This document shows, in pieces, positions 10,200 to 21,931 of a stretch of 64,000 bases of DNA. Every line of letters starts with the position of its first letter. Position 1 is the stretch's first letter. The notes under the pieces were generated by a model, which was given only the letters and a program-made list of their open reading frames with translations, did no database searches and was not told the DNA's origin. Source of the stretch: Caenorhabditis elegans (Eukaryota > Nematoda > Chromadorea > Rhabditida > Rhabditidae); NCBI RefSeq assembly GCF_000002985.6, contig NC_003279.8, forward strand, positions 14,818,001-14,882,000, read 5' to 3'. Position numbers and translations under genes: made by a program.

Positions 10200-11594
10200 A
10201 TGGCATCTGCTGCTGAGGAAGTCGACTTATTTCCAAGTATAGAAAATGCTGAGTTCCTAAAAATGTTTTTTTCTCAACTGGAGTATGTTTTGTCTTGGCT
10301 ACAAACGAACTAAATATAAATGTAATGCTTTGTAGAAAATGGAACATGTTTAATATCCAACTAAACTTTTATGTATCGATTGTCGGCGTTTTTCTAACAG
10401 TTTTCCACTTGATAGTGTTGACTAGAAAATCTATGCGAATTTCGTCGATTATATCGATTATGATAGTCATTGCAATGTGTGACTTGGTCTTCATGTTTGT
10501 GGCTATTTCAATTAAAGACATTGTATTGAATCATTATGGAACTTTGTGGTACTTTTTCAAATTTATATTCATTTTTACGTTTTTATTTTATTTTTATTTT
10601 ATTTTCAGTACTCCATCAAATAGTTTACTAGTGCATCACGTCTACTGGGTTCTTGTGACGTTTCGAGATTACGCCATTAGGTGCTCTACATGGTTAACTG
10701 TTACTTTGGCCATGATTCGGTTTTTGGTATCTAAGTACATAACGAGTCCTAAATTACAAGCTTTGTCTAGTTTCAAAGTTGGTCTTCAAGGGTCAATTAT
10801 TTGTCTCCTGTTTTGCTCTACATTGGCTTTGTGTAACTATTTAAGCGTTAAAATCGAAAAAGTTGACTATTTAACCGTTCAACATTAATGTTAAAATCTG
10901 AGATTGCAGTTGCACAAATATGCCTTTAAATTCAACTTATCCATATTATGAACATAGAGTGTTGGATTTCTTTGCACATGGAAATGAATTGCCTAGAAGA
11001 ATGTATCAAGTTATTAACGGGGTTCTAGTCAAGGTAAGAAAAAGTTACATTGTTTTTAAGATTAGTATTTATTATACATAAGTTCCGAATTACAGATAGC
11101 TCCCTGTATCGTTTTACCCCTGCTCACCACGTTGCTTGCTATTGAACTGCGAAAAACTGAGAGAAATCGAATATCATCACGTGTTTCCACAAGAAACAAG
11201 TCGAGTTTTTCTGATTCATCCTGTATGTTCTCTAAAAGAAAGTTTCAGCTCGGAAAGAACGACGGTTCTAGTTATCATTGTGACTCTTTTGATATTCATA
11301 GCTTCACTGCCAACTGGCACCGCAACAGTTTTCTCATTCATCTACCCTGATCTGGGATTTTTGTGAGTGTTAAGACTATGTCTACCGAAAAACTACATGG
11401 TTTTTTGTTTCAGCTTCCTACCTATGAATCTTGACGCGGCATTACATTCTGTTCTGGCTCTGAATGGGTCTATAAATTGTTTTATTTTCTATGCAATGTC
11501 TATACAATACCGAACAACTGTAAAGCATATTTGGATAAAAGTCAATGTTGAAGGTAGAGTAGCAACTATCAGCAATGGATTGCATCGTCTTTAA
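10200..11594 (+). CDS. srw-type chemoreceptor (7TM GPCR), possibly decaying
   Basis: Exons 10200-10282, 10336-10548, 10609-~10875, 10910-11033, 11096-11199, 11249-11362 and 11414-11594. Segments include LNFYVSIVGVFLTVFHLIVL, RKSMRISSIISIMIVIAMCD, WVLVTFRDYAIRCSTW, APCIVLPLLTTLLAIELRKT, TTVLVIIVTLLIFIASLPTG and FYAMSIQYRTTVKHIW, giving seven helices in srw order and very like the upstream pseudogene. All junctions keep frame except exon 3 to exon 4. Exon 4 needs two bases carried over, but no GT or GC donor in that phase occurs between NYLSVKIEK and the TAA at 10887. So either a non-consensus splice is used or this copy also has a frame lesion. The other exons are intact. Expressed ligand specificity cannot be predicted. 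Confidence 0.7.
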
Positions 11595-11874
11595 TTGATT
11601 CGAATATATCCTCGTCGGCAATGCCAGATATTTTAAGCAAGATACTGCCTTGCGATGCACCATGTTAAAATGAAGTGTTTTATTATTCTCAGTTGACGTG
11701 TAAATTCGCCCTGAATTTGCTAAAATGTGTCTATCAACTGAATCATTATTTGTGACTTTAAAATGTTTTACTGAAACAATTTTTATATCGAAAGCAATGA
11801 TTTCCAACAATTAGAAGTGACTAGATGAACCCGTAGAAGTAAGACAAGAGTTATGGATGTGAGAGGAATTAGAT
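11595..11874. other. Convergent intergenic region
   Basis: 3' flanks of the srw-like gene (+) and eva-1 (-). No clear AATAAA and no other gene were seen. Confidence 0.4.
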
Positions 11875-14800
11875 TTAAAAATCATAGTGACTATAATGTG
11901 GATTGGATGTTGCTGCGGAACCCATCGAAAATCGGAGGAACTGCTCGTCTTCAATGTCTTGCATCATGTGCTGTGGAGTGATTGAGCCACCATCTAGAGG
12001 TATAGCGAAATTGCAATATATGTAAAGGTTGTAAAGTACTTACAATTACTTGACACCAATTTGCTAGTCTCCAGTGACCTTCTACTTCTGCTTCTCCTTG
12101 AGCTCCTCGAACTATCCTTGTTTGAGGAACACAGTCGAGTGATGATACACGCGGAGAGCACAACAATTGCAGCCATACTCACGGCTAACACAATACACAT
12201 GACCGCCTTCTCTTTGTTTTCTGAAATCTAGGATGATTTTCTGAGAATTATTTGAAACTCATACCTTTAAAGAACTGAACAACTTGAAGAAGATCGTGCC
12301 CAACACCCACTAGGTTTGGTTCCACTCTTTCCGTTATTGGAGGAGGATCTTGCTTTTCCATTCGATACTCGTCATGGGTTACATAGGAAGCTACAAATTG
12401 AAAGTTATATAATATCAGTTTAGTGAAAAAAAGCGATACCATCGTTAGCAATTTGATGTACATCGGGATCCTTAGCCGGCTCACTATCCACCACTCTTTC
12501 CCACTGTGTCTTATCATTGACATCCTTGAAAAATCGTTCGTCATCCTGTTTTTGCATTGCGTCGGCTTCCTGAAAATTATTTTGAGAAACAGTTTTCAAA
12601 AACAGCGTGCCCTCTATTAATATGGCACTTCTGTTAGTTTTGCCCATCTAACAGAGTTGCGCCATCTTTTTTAAAAAAAGTATTGTATGATTTAATGATA
12701 GAGGAAATACTATTACTGAAGCGTATGCTGTTAAATTTTAATCGAAAATGTTAATTAACCGGACGGACCTTCAAATAAGTTTCCAATGAGGTCAGCTCGC
12801 CTTTGATGGCCTCCTCTGAGAATATCTCCTCGTTAACTGAAAATATTCTACATTATCCTTAAACTTGATCTGTTTTATTACCACAAACATAAACGACATG
12901 AAGATGCCCATGTCTGCAATGACCTTTTATGCCATCACTTTTTAGTGTGCACCCTTCCTTGGCGTGGCATTGACGAAGTACTTGAGGTAAGACGTCTGAG
13001 ACGCATTCTGAAATTTTTTTGATTAAATAGTAAACGATAATTCTATTTTTCCTTCCACACTATAGTTTTTCAAAAAATTCGATACAATGAGAGTCTTGAC
13101 ATCTTTCCCATTTTCCGTCAATTCGTACCAAACGGAAATCCTACTTTAGTATTCACCCTTCTCGTGTGTTCCTCCTCCACCACCATCCCATTTCATTTTG
13201 AACCCAAAGCCCCGGATCTTCAGAAGACAATTGTCAGAGTGTTTTCTGGCTACGTCTCTTGCTAACCAGTACTATCTTACTTTTAGCTCATCGGGAGGCT
13301 CAATGGAATGGATAGAAGAAGAAGATGAGGCTAATTGGATGTGTGTCATCAACTCACAATGGGAAGAATGAGAACAATTGCGAAACAGTGAAAGTATCAG
13401 AAAAGAGGAAATAGAGAAAAGGTGAAGCACCTCAAGCTCTGCATTTTATCAGAAAGCATAATTTGTTTAATTGGTCTTTGTGGTTCTGTTTGACAAAATA
13501 TCTTTAAAAACTTTTCAACTTACCATGTCTAATTTCGGTTTCGGGATCACATTGAGGCGATGTCTTCATTTGTGCGGAATACACAGCCAACCGTCTACCT
13601 TCCCTACACTCTAAACGAATCTCTGGACGAGGTGGATCAGTGGGCTTTGGAGTACAAAATGTTTCCTCATCGAAAGACATTGGAATGCAACCATATGCCA
13701 TCTGAAGATATTTTGAAGTTGTTGGGCACGGATCATCTTCAAATGTGTTTGAATCTACGACAACTGTACATTTTCGGCGCTTATCGCAAAGTTCCGATAT
13801 TCTCTGAAACTTATGATTTCAATTGACGAGTGTTTGGCATTGATTTACCGTATGAGCTTGTATCACATCACAAGTACTTGAGTGATGGATCATTGATAAT
13901 GGATCTAGATTAGCTTCGGAATGCTTTCTTCCAGCCTGTGGAGGGCATAATTGGTTTTCTGGGACCACGCGGCCATAAAACCTGAAAACTTGTTGAATGA
14001 ATCTAGGATAGATTGATAATTTTACAAACCCGGTTTGTACAGAAATCTGTGTATTTCTTGGGCAGCTTAACGTGATTCGTTCTCCATCGCAAGCTTGAAC
14101 TCTATTGGATCGAAGTGACTCTCTGAGGATTCCTGCAAAAATGATTGTATTTTTGATTTTAAATTCCTCCGCAAAAATTTTTTAGAAAAAAGCGGTTCGT
14201 TTTCGTTTCGGTCCCTCTCGATCACACTCGCTGGTGTGAAGGTCACCAGGTACTAAAACTGAGAGTGACTGAGTAAACGGAGTGAATTAGTCGGTGTCAG
14301 CGTGCGAAAGAAAAGAGAGGTCATAAAATGGACCCCCATAAAGTTTTTGAAAAACGTCCGATACTTTGGGCATAAGTGTGTGTGAAAGTTTTGCGAAAAA
14401 TGGAATAAACTGACCATGACTCCTTGTTGAACTATGAATTGCTATTAGTTTGAACAAAGTTACCATATTAAATTATTTCAGCACTTTCAAGTTTTGCCCT
14501 AAACAGCTAGCACAGTTTCGAATCTTCGAAGATACATCTTGTGAGCAAATAATAATGTTTATCGACAATAAGCAAAGCTTCACTTTTAATTTCCAAGCAA
14601 ATCATTCCACCTTATCCTTTTTCAATTCAACTAGCAATTAGTAATATCTTGAACAACAGCAGCTGGCGGCTTGCTGATTCCTCTTTTTCCTTGATTTCTC
14701 TTTAAAAAACGACACCTAGCAATTAACAGAGAGGAGAACAGGCAATATCCAATCTGGCTTCTTAAGAAATAAGAAAGCATCAGTTCCAATTATGCGCTGT

Positions 14801-16821
14801 GCTTAGTGAACTGGAAAAAACAGCGGCATGCGAAACCTACCCAGGCGAGCCCGAACAAGTAGAGCTGCTGAAAATTATCGGTTTTGTGGGGTTGCAAATT
14901 TTCAGATAAACTTTTGTTTTGGAATATATATATATATAAATTTTCTTGTCGAATGCCGTAGTACATGACTTATTAAATATGTGCATCTTTCATTTGCTAT
15001 GATATATATCTTTTTGCGCAAAATCGACTACATTAAAATAAATTTTTAGAATAAATTATTGGCATTTAGAGTTTGTTGGGTTATTTCTAAGGCTTAGTAA
15101 GTTTAGCAAGTAACTTTTGCGGTGTCCCTCCGCATTTTCCCACGTAAATTCAGCACAAGCTAAAGTTATGCTGCTTCAAAAGGCAGGTGTGCTCTCACGC
15201 AAAGAGAGCAACCGAGGAGGCATGTTCCGGTGGCAAATGGAAATGGGCTCGTATTTCAAGTATTGGAATGGATTGGAATTGCCAAAATGTTTATGTATTT
15301 CTACGGATCTGCTGCTGCCAATCAGAACAAAATAAGGAATTTGCCAAAATTACGTTCAATAAAATCTCAAGCTATAGTTAAACATTTTCTTTTCGTAATA
15401 ACGTTCATGATTTGACATTTAGTTTCATTTGTTTTTTTTTTCTATTTCTCGTTTACCGCTGAGCTCTCTGCTCTCGCGGAAGCTGTCAATTGATACATAG
15501 CCATTAGCTCCCTGGGTTCTCAGCATGACCACGTAAAAACCCTCTCCGTGTGGTGATAATGTTGCTCTGAGAGCAGCGGGCGAGCTTTTCTCTTTTTACA
15601 CACTCGACACGCATGTTGTGGGGGGCTCGGAAGCTGAATGAGCACTTTTTTACGGGAGGATTTCGAAATGTTTATTATTTTTACAAGGTGGTAGTAAAAT
15701 TCGATTGCAACATCCCAACTTTGAAATTCTCAATAATTCTCGAAGATGATGTCCATTTTGTTTAGAGGAAGCTGAGTGGATACTCCTCTTCATCATCATC
15801 ATGTTCATGTCATGACCCACTAGATATAGAAAAGAGACATTTGTTTATAACATTGTGCACTTAACTATGCTTATTACGCCTTCTGCTGCTATGCATCCGG
15901 AAAAGAGGAAGGCAACAGACCCCCCGGGTAAGGGATAAACGGGTGAAGGGGGACACACACTCACTTTATACAATTATGGAATTACGGGGGGCCTCTCTTG
16001 GAGCTAGAGCAGTAGAACGCAAGGGCGGAAAAGGAATTGTTGCTAATGGAGATCTTCGGAAAGGAAATGGAGGTTTCGAATTTTCGACGAACTCTATTTC
16101 ATTGTACTTGAATTACTCTTATTCAAGCCCCTTGTTATTAAAGGTGGAGTAGCAACAGTGTGGAAAGTGTTAAAAAACTACTACAATGGTACCAAAATAA
16201 CCGAAGATCATAATAAAACTTTCCAATATTTATTTGAACATATTTTATTTACTGTCAAAAAGTGACAATTACTGTTATTTCCACTCATAATTTTGGAAGT
16301 GGACCAGAATAATTTTTTTTTCCTGCATTTTTTATACTTTGATTTTGTTTTAATTATTTGTATCAAAAAGTTGTAGGGGTGGAAACATGCGACACATTGG
16401 ATTTCCTCAAAAGCTCATATTTTTCAAAATTTTAATCATTATAAGTGTATTTAGACAATACCTTTAAGAAGATGAATTCAATACTAGAAGTTAGGAAATT
16501 TCTGACCTACAAATTTCAACTCATCATGCGAGGTATAATAATAGCTACGCAATAAAAATGACGGCGCGAATAGATCATCATCTTGATGAGTGATGAATGT
16601 GTTCGTTTAGCGATAGGTTTCTACTTCAAAAAACGCCTTTCAAAAGGAAGAAGGCTGGGAAAGTATAAGTTTCAAGTAGAAAAAAAAAAAAACAAACCTT
16701 CGATTGGATTAACTTCATGATGATGTGATCCACCAATAAATCCGCTTTTCAATTTACCATCAGTTACGATAATTCCAAACCAAAATAAGAGCAAAACCGG
16801 GGAAACTATATGCATATTCAT
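11875..16821 (-). CDS. eva-1: EVA-1, transmembrane receptor with two SUEL/galactose-binding lectin domains
   Basis: Ten exons (16821-16698, 14132-14030, 13981-13849, 13803-13524, 13007-12882, 12836-12769, 12569-12440, 12390-12265, 12220-12044, 11993-11875) total 1386 nt, 461 residues, all phases matching. Residues 1-20 form a signal peptide (MNMHIVSPVLLLFWFGIIVT). Lectin domain 1 starts QACDGERITLSCP and ends near MAYGCIP; domain 2 runs from EIRLECREGRRLAVYS to HLHVVYVCG. A juxtamembrane acidic region is followed by the membrane segment AVMCIVLAVSMAAIVVLSAC and an arginine/serine-rich cytoplasmic tail (SSRSSRRSRSRRS). EVA-1 is known as a co-receptor for SAX-3/Robo in SLT-1 guidance of axons and neuroblasts and as a MADD-4 partner in muscle arm extension; human EVA1C is the homologue. 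Intron 1 (14133-16697) is 2.6 kb and could hold regulatory sequence. Confidence 0.95.
14133..16697. other. Large first intron of eva-1
   Basis: About 2.6 kb without a supported gene. It includes an AT dinucleotide run near 14920-14940, a C/G-rich stretch near 15900-16000, and at 16140-16225 a fragment of the GGTGGAGTAGC foldback family. Open frames here (for example 15117-15335) lack any recognisable protein pattern. Confidence 0.6.
16140..16225. repeat. Fragment of GGTGGAGTAGC repeat family
   Basis: Reads AAAGGTGGAGTAGC, then AACAGTGTGGAAAGTG, then an A/C-rich tail ending near AACTTTCC. A close copy lies at 18959-19037. The same start motif opens or closes foldbacks at 37015-37552, 53519-53952 and 59890-59925. 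Confidence 0.75.
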
Positions 16822-17302
16822 GACAATTCACATGGGAAGCTGTAAAATTATTTTTAACTCCTTGGAAAAGTTAAATAAAAGTATGACAATAACAATATGA
16901 GAACAAAAATCACATAGGTTAGCTGTCAGCCTTGACGAAAAGAAAACGGGACACTCTGAAGAAGCAGAGGGACATGCAAAAAGGGGGTGGGGTTTCCCAA
17001 GCCACGCCTCGTTGCCGAAACTGAACTGAGAGAACGATAATCATATTTGAAGGTGTCAAAAACGGTTGTCAACAACAAAAAATGGAGAAAAGGAGATCAG
17101 TTGACTACTCTCCTCCCGGAGCACCGCCTTGATGTTGCAGGTGTTGGGAAGATATTTGGGGGAGAGGCAACTGGGAGGAGGGGACAAATTGTTGTGAGTG
17201 TAGTACACACCCTATTGCTGTTGTACACAATAAAATCGAATGGAATGCACATTTCGGAGAAGATCAGCAAAAAGTTGGTTACTAGGCAAGGATAAGAATA
17301 AG

Positions 17303-17366
17303 GGGTGTGTGGCAAATATGCCGAAGTTGCCGAGCTCGGCAAGTTTGGAAATTTGTCGCACACATG
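17303..17366. repeat. GCCGAGCTCGGC dispersed repeat
   Basis: GTGTGTGGCAAATATGCCG followed by GCCGAGCTCGGCAAGTTTGG and ending GTCGCACAC. The outer GTGTG.GGCAAA and TTTG.CGCACAC are complementary, so the unit is a small foldback. Related copies lie at 35446-35530, 35733-35852 and 55661-55765. Confidence 0.75.
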
Positions 17367-18366
17367 AAAAATGTTTAATACACATTTTGTACAAAGTTAG
17401 ATATAAAACCAATATACTTATTTTTTGGGGGAAAATGTCAAATTATCCTACTCACCAATTTCTTTTCTAATAATAATTACAAATTCATCAATTACAAAAC
17501 TCCTCTATTGTTCTCCCTAATTTCATGTACACCTGCCCATAGTCCCGCAAATTATTAGACTTCAGCGTGAGAAACTGAAAAACCAAGTTGCTTTCGGTGC
17601 CCAGCAGTACAACAAAAGCCTAATCGCCCCAGGCGGAGCATGGGGATGAGCTAACCTTTTTCGCCCTTTAGTGGTGTACTCATCCTTTGAAATATGTAGT
17701 ACAGAGATGAACATCATGACAATAGTCAATTAGTATGCAAATGAGAGTAAGTACTTGAGAATAGTGAGGAAAGTGAGGCATAATCTATGTATTGACCAGA
17801 ATATATTTTAGCTAGTGTAAAAGAGTATTAAATAACTGTTAATAAGATACATGGAAATTAAATTCAGAATTTCAAATATTTTGGACTTTTTATAATGAAA
17901 ATACCATTCTGCCATAATGGTTGAATAAAATTGGTTATTAGTCCTTGTTCCTTAAAACCATAGGAAATCCAAAATCATATAGTAAGCATTCGTGAAGGTA
18001 ATCCGTTGCGCTCTTTGTTGTTCGATTCCCTTTTCCCTTCCCCCTCACCCATTCCATTTTCTATTCAAAAAGTGGTAATCGGATTTTCAGACACATGCCG
18101 ACGATTCAGGAGAAAACGGCTTTATGAATGAAAAAGAAACGCACCGCCGCCGTGCATTTTAGTCTCTGAGCTCACAAGTGTTGGCTGCAAAGGAGACGGG
18201 AAACGGCGATGAGAATAGAAGTTTAAATGTAAAATAAAATAAAAGAAGGGAATGTGAATGACAAGTGTGCTCTTGTCAATATCAGATGTTATTCTTAAAA
18301 TATAATTTTTTTTGAAAACCAAAAACAAACGCATGTATTTTAAAAAATCTGCATAAACATCCATAT

Positions 18367-18755
18367 CAGGGGTGGGCGGCAATTGCCGTTCTGCAAATCA
18401 GCAAATTGCCGGATTGCCAATTTGCCGGAAATTTTCAATTCCGGCAAAATGCCGTTTGCCGGAAATGTTTAGAGGGATTTTTTTATAATTGGGAAACACT
18501 TAAAACTGTACCTTTTTGAAATTTTTTCCGTTTTCTTTAGATATTTTCATAGAATTCGCTTACTTTTCAAAAAAGGCGTAGGGACATTCATAGGATGCGT
18601 ACAATTTTTCCCATTGAAATTGAAGTTCTGGAATTTCCGAAAAAAAATGTAGAAAACCACAATTTGCCGAAAAGTTTCGGCAAATTCGGCAAATTGGCAA
18701 TTTGCAAGAAGTTTTCAATTTTTTCGGCACATTGCCGATTTGCCGTCCACCCCTG
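18367..18755. repeat. TTGCCG-rich foldback element (MITE-like)
   Basis: Terminal inverted repeats: TCAGGGGTGGGCGGCAATTG at the left and GATTTGCCGTCCACCCCTGA at the right. The interior has several GGCAAATTGCC-type half palindromes. It is about 390 bp with no coding capacity. Related copies, some partial, occur at 6281-6370, 32718-32890 and 58600-58936. Confidence 0.8.
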
Positions 18756-18958
18756 ATCAATATGAGCATACCATGTATGCTAATCGTCACTAATCGTTGA
18801 ATAACCTTCCATGTTTATAACACATCTGGTGTGGTTCATTGCAGCTTAATGATTTACCGCATTAGGGACATCTGTACATATAACCCTTACATACAGATGA
18901 TTTAAAGATAAATGGAACATACAATAAATAAAAAATTAACTCAATAGGTGGAATGATT

Positions 18959-19037
18959 AAAGGTGGAGTAGCACCAGTGGGGAAAGTGTTAAAAACTACT
19001 CCAATGGACACCGAATATCATAAGGAAACTTTCCAAA
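18959..19037. repeat. Fragment of GGTGGAGTAGC repeat family
   Basis: Starts AAAGGTGGAGTAGCACCAGT and ends AACTTTCC; nearly the same as the copy at 16140-16225 inside eva-1 intron 1. Confidence 0.75.
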
Positions 19038-19732
19038 AAAACCAAAAAAACTCAATAGGTGGAATTATTAGGATTTTTCTATTGCACACCCTGCTACACA
19101 CCAATACATCAAGATGACACCTTTCCTCTGCTCCACGAGATTCTGCAACCAATCGATCATATCTCGTTATCATCGGTTAAGTATCACAAAAGAGCACTTC
19201 TCAAACAAAAGAAGCGGAAAAAATGATGGATTAGTGTGCTGAATCTTCACCACCATCACCAAAAAGTGTCAGCTGTTTTGCATAAATTAGTTGCGAAATT
19301 GAAATGCATACACACATTCAGCTCCGGCTGTCACCAAGCATTGAGAATGACAAGTGTTCGTTGTGGGACCTGGAAAGTGCGCGAATTGTAGACCTTCTCA
19401 CTTATACCCACAAAGTTACAACAAGATTGATTGTTATCTGAGAGCCAGCTGACAAAATATTCCGTTTTTCATTCAAAACCAACATAGGCGACTATGTACA
19501 AGTATGAGTAATTGCAATTAGAATGAGGGTATTGCGGGAGAAGAAAAAACTAATAAACAAGTTTTATAAAATTGAAAAAAAGGGAAAAGTTTACGGAAGT
19601 GTCATAATATATTGAGTATCGATATACAACATTAAAAAAATGTGTGAATAGGGATTTTACTCTACTATATAATCCATTAGTTAAAGATCGCTATAAGTTT
19701 CAAGTTTTCATTTCGGAAGAAATTACAACAGA

Positions 19733-19872
19733 GCAGGGGTGCATAGCAATCGAATTTTTGGCAATTATCGAAATCACCAATAGCTGAAAATTTCCAAAAC
19801 CGGAAATTGCCGAAATTGCCGATTTTCCAAAATTTCCGAAACCGGCAATTGCTAGAAATTGCCGATTGCTTC
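19733..19872. repeat. TTGCCG-rich dispersed repeat copy
   Basis: Begins near CAGGGGTGCATAGCAATCG and contains AACCGGAAATTGCCGAAATT and CCGAAACCGGCAATTG. Partial copy of the family seen elsewhere in the window. Confidence 0.7.
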
Positions 19873-20916
19873 AGAGAATTGTCTAAATAACAAAATCACA
19901 AAACTTCAAGATTATATAAATGGTCTAACAAACCTCAAAGATTTGCCTGGTGAACTAAACTCAATTGGAATATTTTCAAGTGCGACCTCCTCCTTTTGTC
20001 GGGGTTCATAAATATCTAATTAGATCCCTTCTCATCAATTACACGCCCCATCTCAAAACCCTTATTTTATTCAATTTCAAGAGACAACTCTATGAATTTG
20101 TGCCACATTGTACCTAATAAATGATGGTGTTGGTGGCTTTGCAATATAATTGAATTGTTAGGAAAGACGAGGGAAGTTTATGTGAAGCATTTTCATCCGG
20201 GTTAGAAATGAGACGGTTTGTATCAGGTAACTTTTTTGTTTTCAAAAATTCTTGAAACGTGCGTTTGTGCAATTAAGTGCAATTAAGCCGAGATCAGAAT
20301 TGGGAACCATGTTTCCAACTTGCAGGGCTCTGAACTTCAGGTTCTGGAAACTATCATGACCACTACCAGGACTAATTGCGTTCTATCTTTATCCAAGACT
20401 AAAGAATAGTTCGTCATGAAGACTACTATTTGTCAGTACAAGCTTATTAATATACACTGAAGAATTTTTCTAAAAACGACTTCTGTACTTGCTGAACTTT
20501 GCATATTTGATTTTCGATGTTGTGATCTCATTGTTTACTCATTTTTCGAATCCGACTAATTCTTCATCCAAATTTTAATTAAACATATCACACGTTAAGA
20601 CCCGAGGGGATGATTGCAATCATAACGAGTATAAAATGCTATTTTGATAACCAGAATTCTTCATTTCGACATATTTTGATAGATCACACGTTTTTCTTCT
20701 TCTTCTTCTTCTCCCTTTTCGGATTTCCATGAGCGACCTGACATCTAGTTATGCTAATAATGTGCGCCTTTAAAGTGTTATTAGGGCATCTTCAAGACTT
20801 GTAGGCAAGCAGGTAGGCATTTTTATGCCTCGTAGTAAGCTGAATGTTCCTTACAACTATATCGTGACACTTCTTGTATTCTTCTTTAATTTCTCAATTC
20901 AAATCTTATTTTCCAC

Positions 20917-21138
20917 ATGCCACGCCGAATCGGCGCCAACTCGATTGCTCCAGAAGCCCCGAATACTGCACAACCAACTGTCAATCCGTATAGACGAATT
21001 GTTCTTCCCATGAAGGTCATAGTCGGTCTCACCATCATGACAGCCGCCTGTATCTCGTTCTCTGGATTCGTCATCTACGTGGTGATGACCAAACCGCACA
21101 ATCCGAACATGACCGTGACAGAGTATGGGCCGTTATAA
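20917..21138 (+). CDS. Possible small single-pass membrane protein (73 aa)
   Basis: A single open exon of 73 codons starting ATGCCACGCCGAATCGG. The protein has a polar N-terminus (MPRRIGANSIAPEAPNTAQP), one strongly hydrophobic segment (VIVGLTIMTAACISFSGFVI, about residues 34-55) and a short polar tail ending NMTVTEYGPL. The basic residues before the helix suit a small inner-mitochondrial or type-I-like protein, but I do not recognise the family. A pyrimidine-rich tract precedes the ATG without a clear TTTCAG. AATAAA at 21232-21237 supports a transcript end about 95 bp after the stop. An ATG at 20825 in another frame opens only an unrelated frame. Coding status is an inference from composition and the polyadenylation signal. 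Confidence 0.5.
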   Translation: MPRRIGANSIAPEAPNTAQPTVNPYRRIVLPMKVIVGLTIMTAACISFSGFVIYVVMTKPHNPNMTVTEYGPL

Positions 21139-21931
21139 ATGTAGTTTCCGTTGGTCGATTTTTTGGAGAACGTTCAATTTTGGAAGAAGCAGTTTTCTTT
21201 TTTGTCATCTGTTTTTTTTTTTGCAAAATTGAATAAAACTGTTTAAAAACATTCTCAGCGTATTTTAGCTTTAATAATAAAGTATAAATAGTTTGGTTGC
21301 TTTTTTTCTTCAATTTTCAAAACATATGAGCTGGTTTTTTGGCTGCAAGTTGAGCTGCCGTATGACCACAGCCGTCTGTCGATTTACGCAGCTCGTGTAC
21401 TTCTCGAGAAAAATATGAGTTTTAAAACAGTTTTGTCTTGACTGATTGGTTTTGAATCAACTCAAAAACTTAGCAATTAAATCGTTAATTTAACTCTAAT
21501 TTTTATATGACATTTAAGATGAAACCTATATGCTTTTAGCGTTAAAAAAAAGCTGAAAACTAGTTTTTAGAAGCTTTCATCATGCTTGAAGTTTCAAAAA
21601 TTAACGATATTTAATTTGTCAATTTGAAATCTTCCAAAAACCAAGCATTTCAGCGGATCATTCGAAACTGTAAAATACTTCCCTCGGGGAGTACACTGGC
21701 TGAGCAAATTCCACATTTCAGAATAAAAAATGAGTTATTATTCAAAAAAGTAAACTTCACCATCTCAATTCAATTGAAATCGAAAAATAGATATTTAGTA
21801 TCATTTCTCATACTCAGAAAAAAAATTGATGAAAAATTCCGATTTGAAATACCGCCAACAAAATTGTGCGTTATTTCGGAGCGTCGTTGCACAAAATTAA
21901 TTTATTTTATTTTCACAAATTTTCACTTAAA
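21139..21931. other. Intergenic between small membrane protein and METTL17-like gene
   Basis: Contains AATAAA at 21232 and a copy of the CGATTTACGCAGC ... GTACTTCTCG short repeat at 21375-21405. The open frame at 21624-22016 overlaps the next gene's first exon in another frame and shows no protein-like composition. Confidence 0.5.

Larger units (their letters stand above)
16822..20916. other. Intergenic, upstream of eva-1, repeat-rich
   Basis: 4.1 kb with no supported gene. It contains a GCCGAGCTCGGC-type repeat (17303-17366), a TTGCCG foldback (18367-18755), a GGTGGAGTAGC fragment (18959-19037) and another TTGCCG copy (19733-19872). The part nearest 16822 should include the eva-1 promoter, but no motif was recognised. 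Confidence 0.6.

Noticed and set aside
15117..15415. Three overlapping frames of 61-72 codons in eva-1 intron 1
   Set aside because: Opposite strand to eva-1, no conserved pattern, no splice or polyadenylation support.
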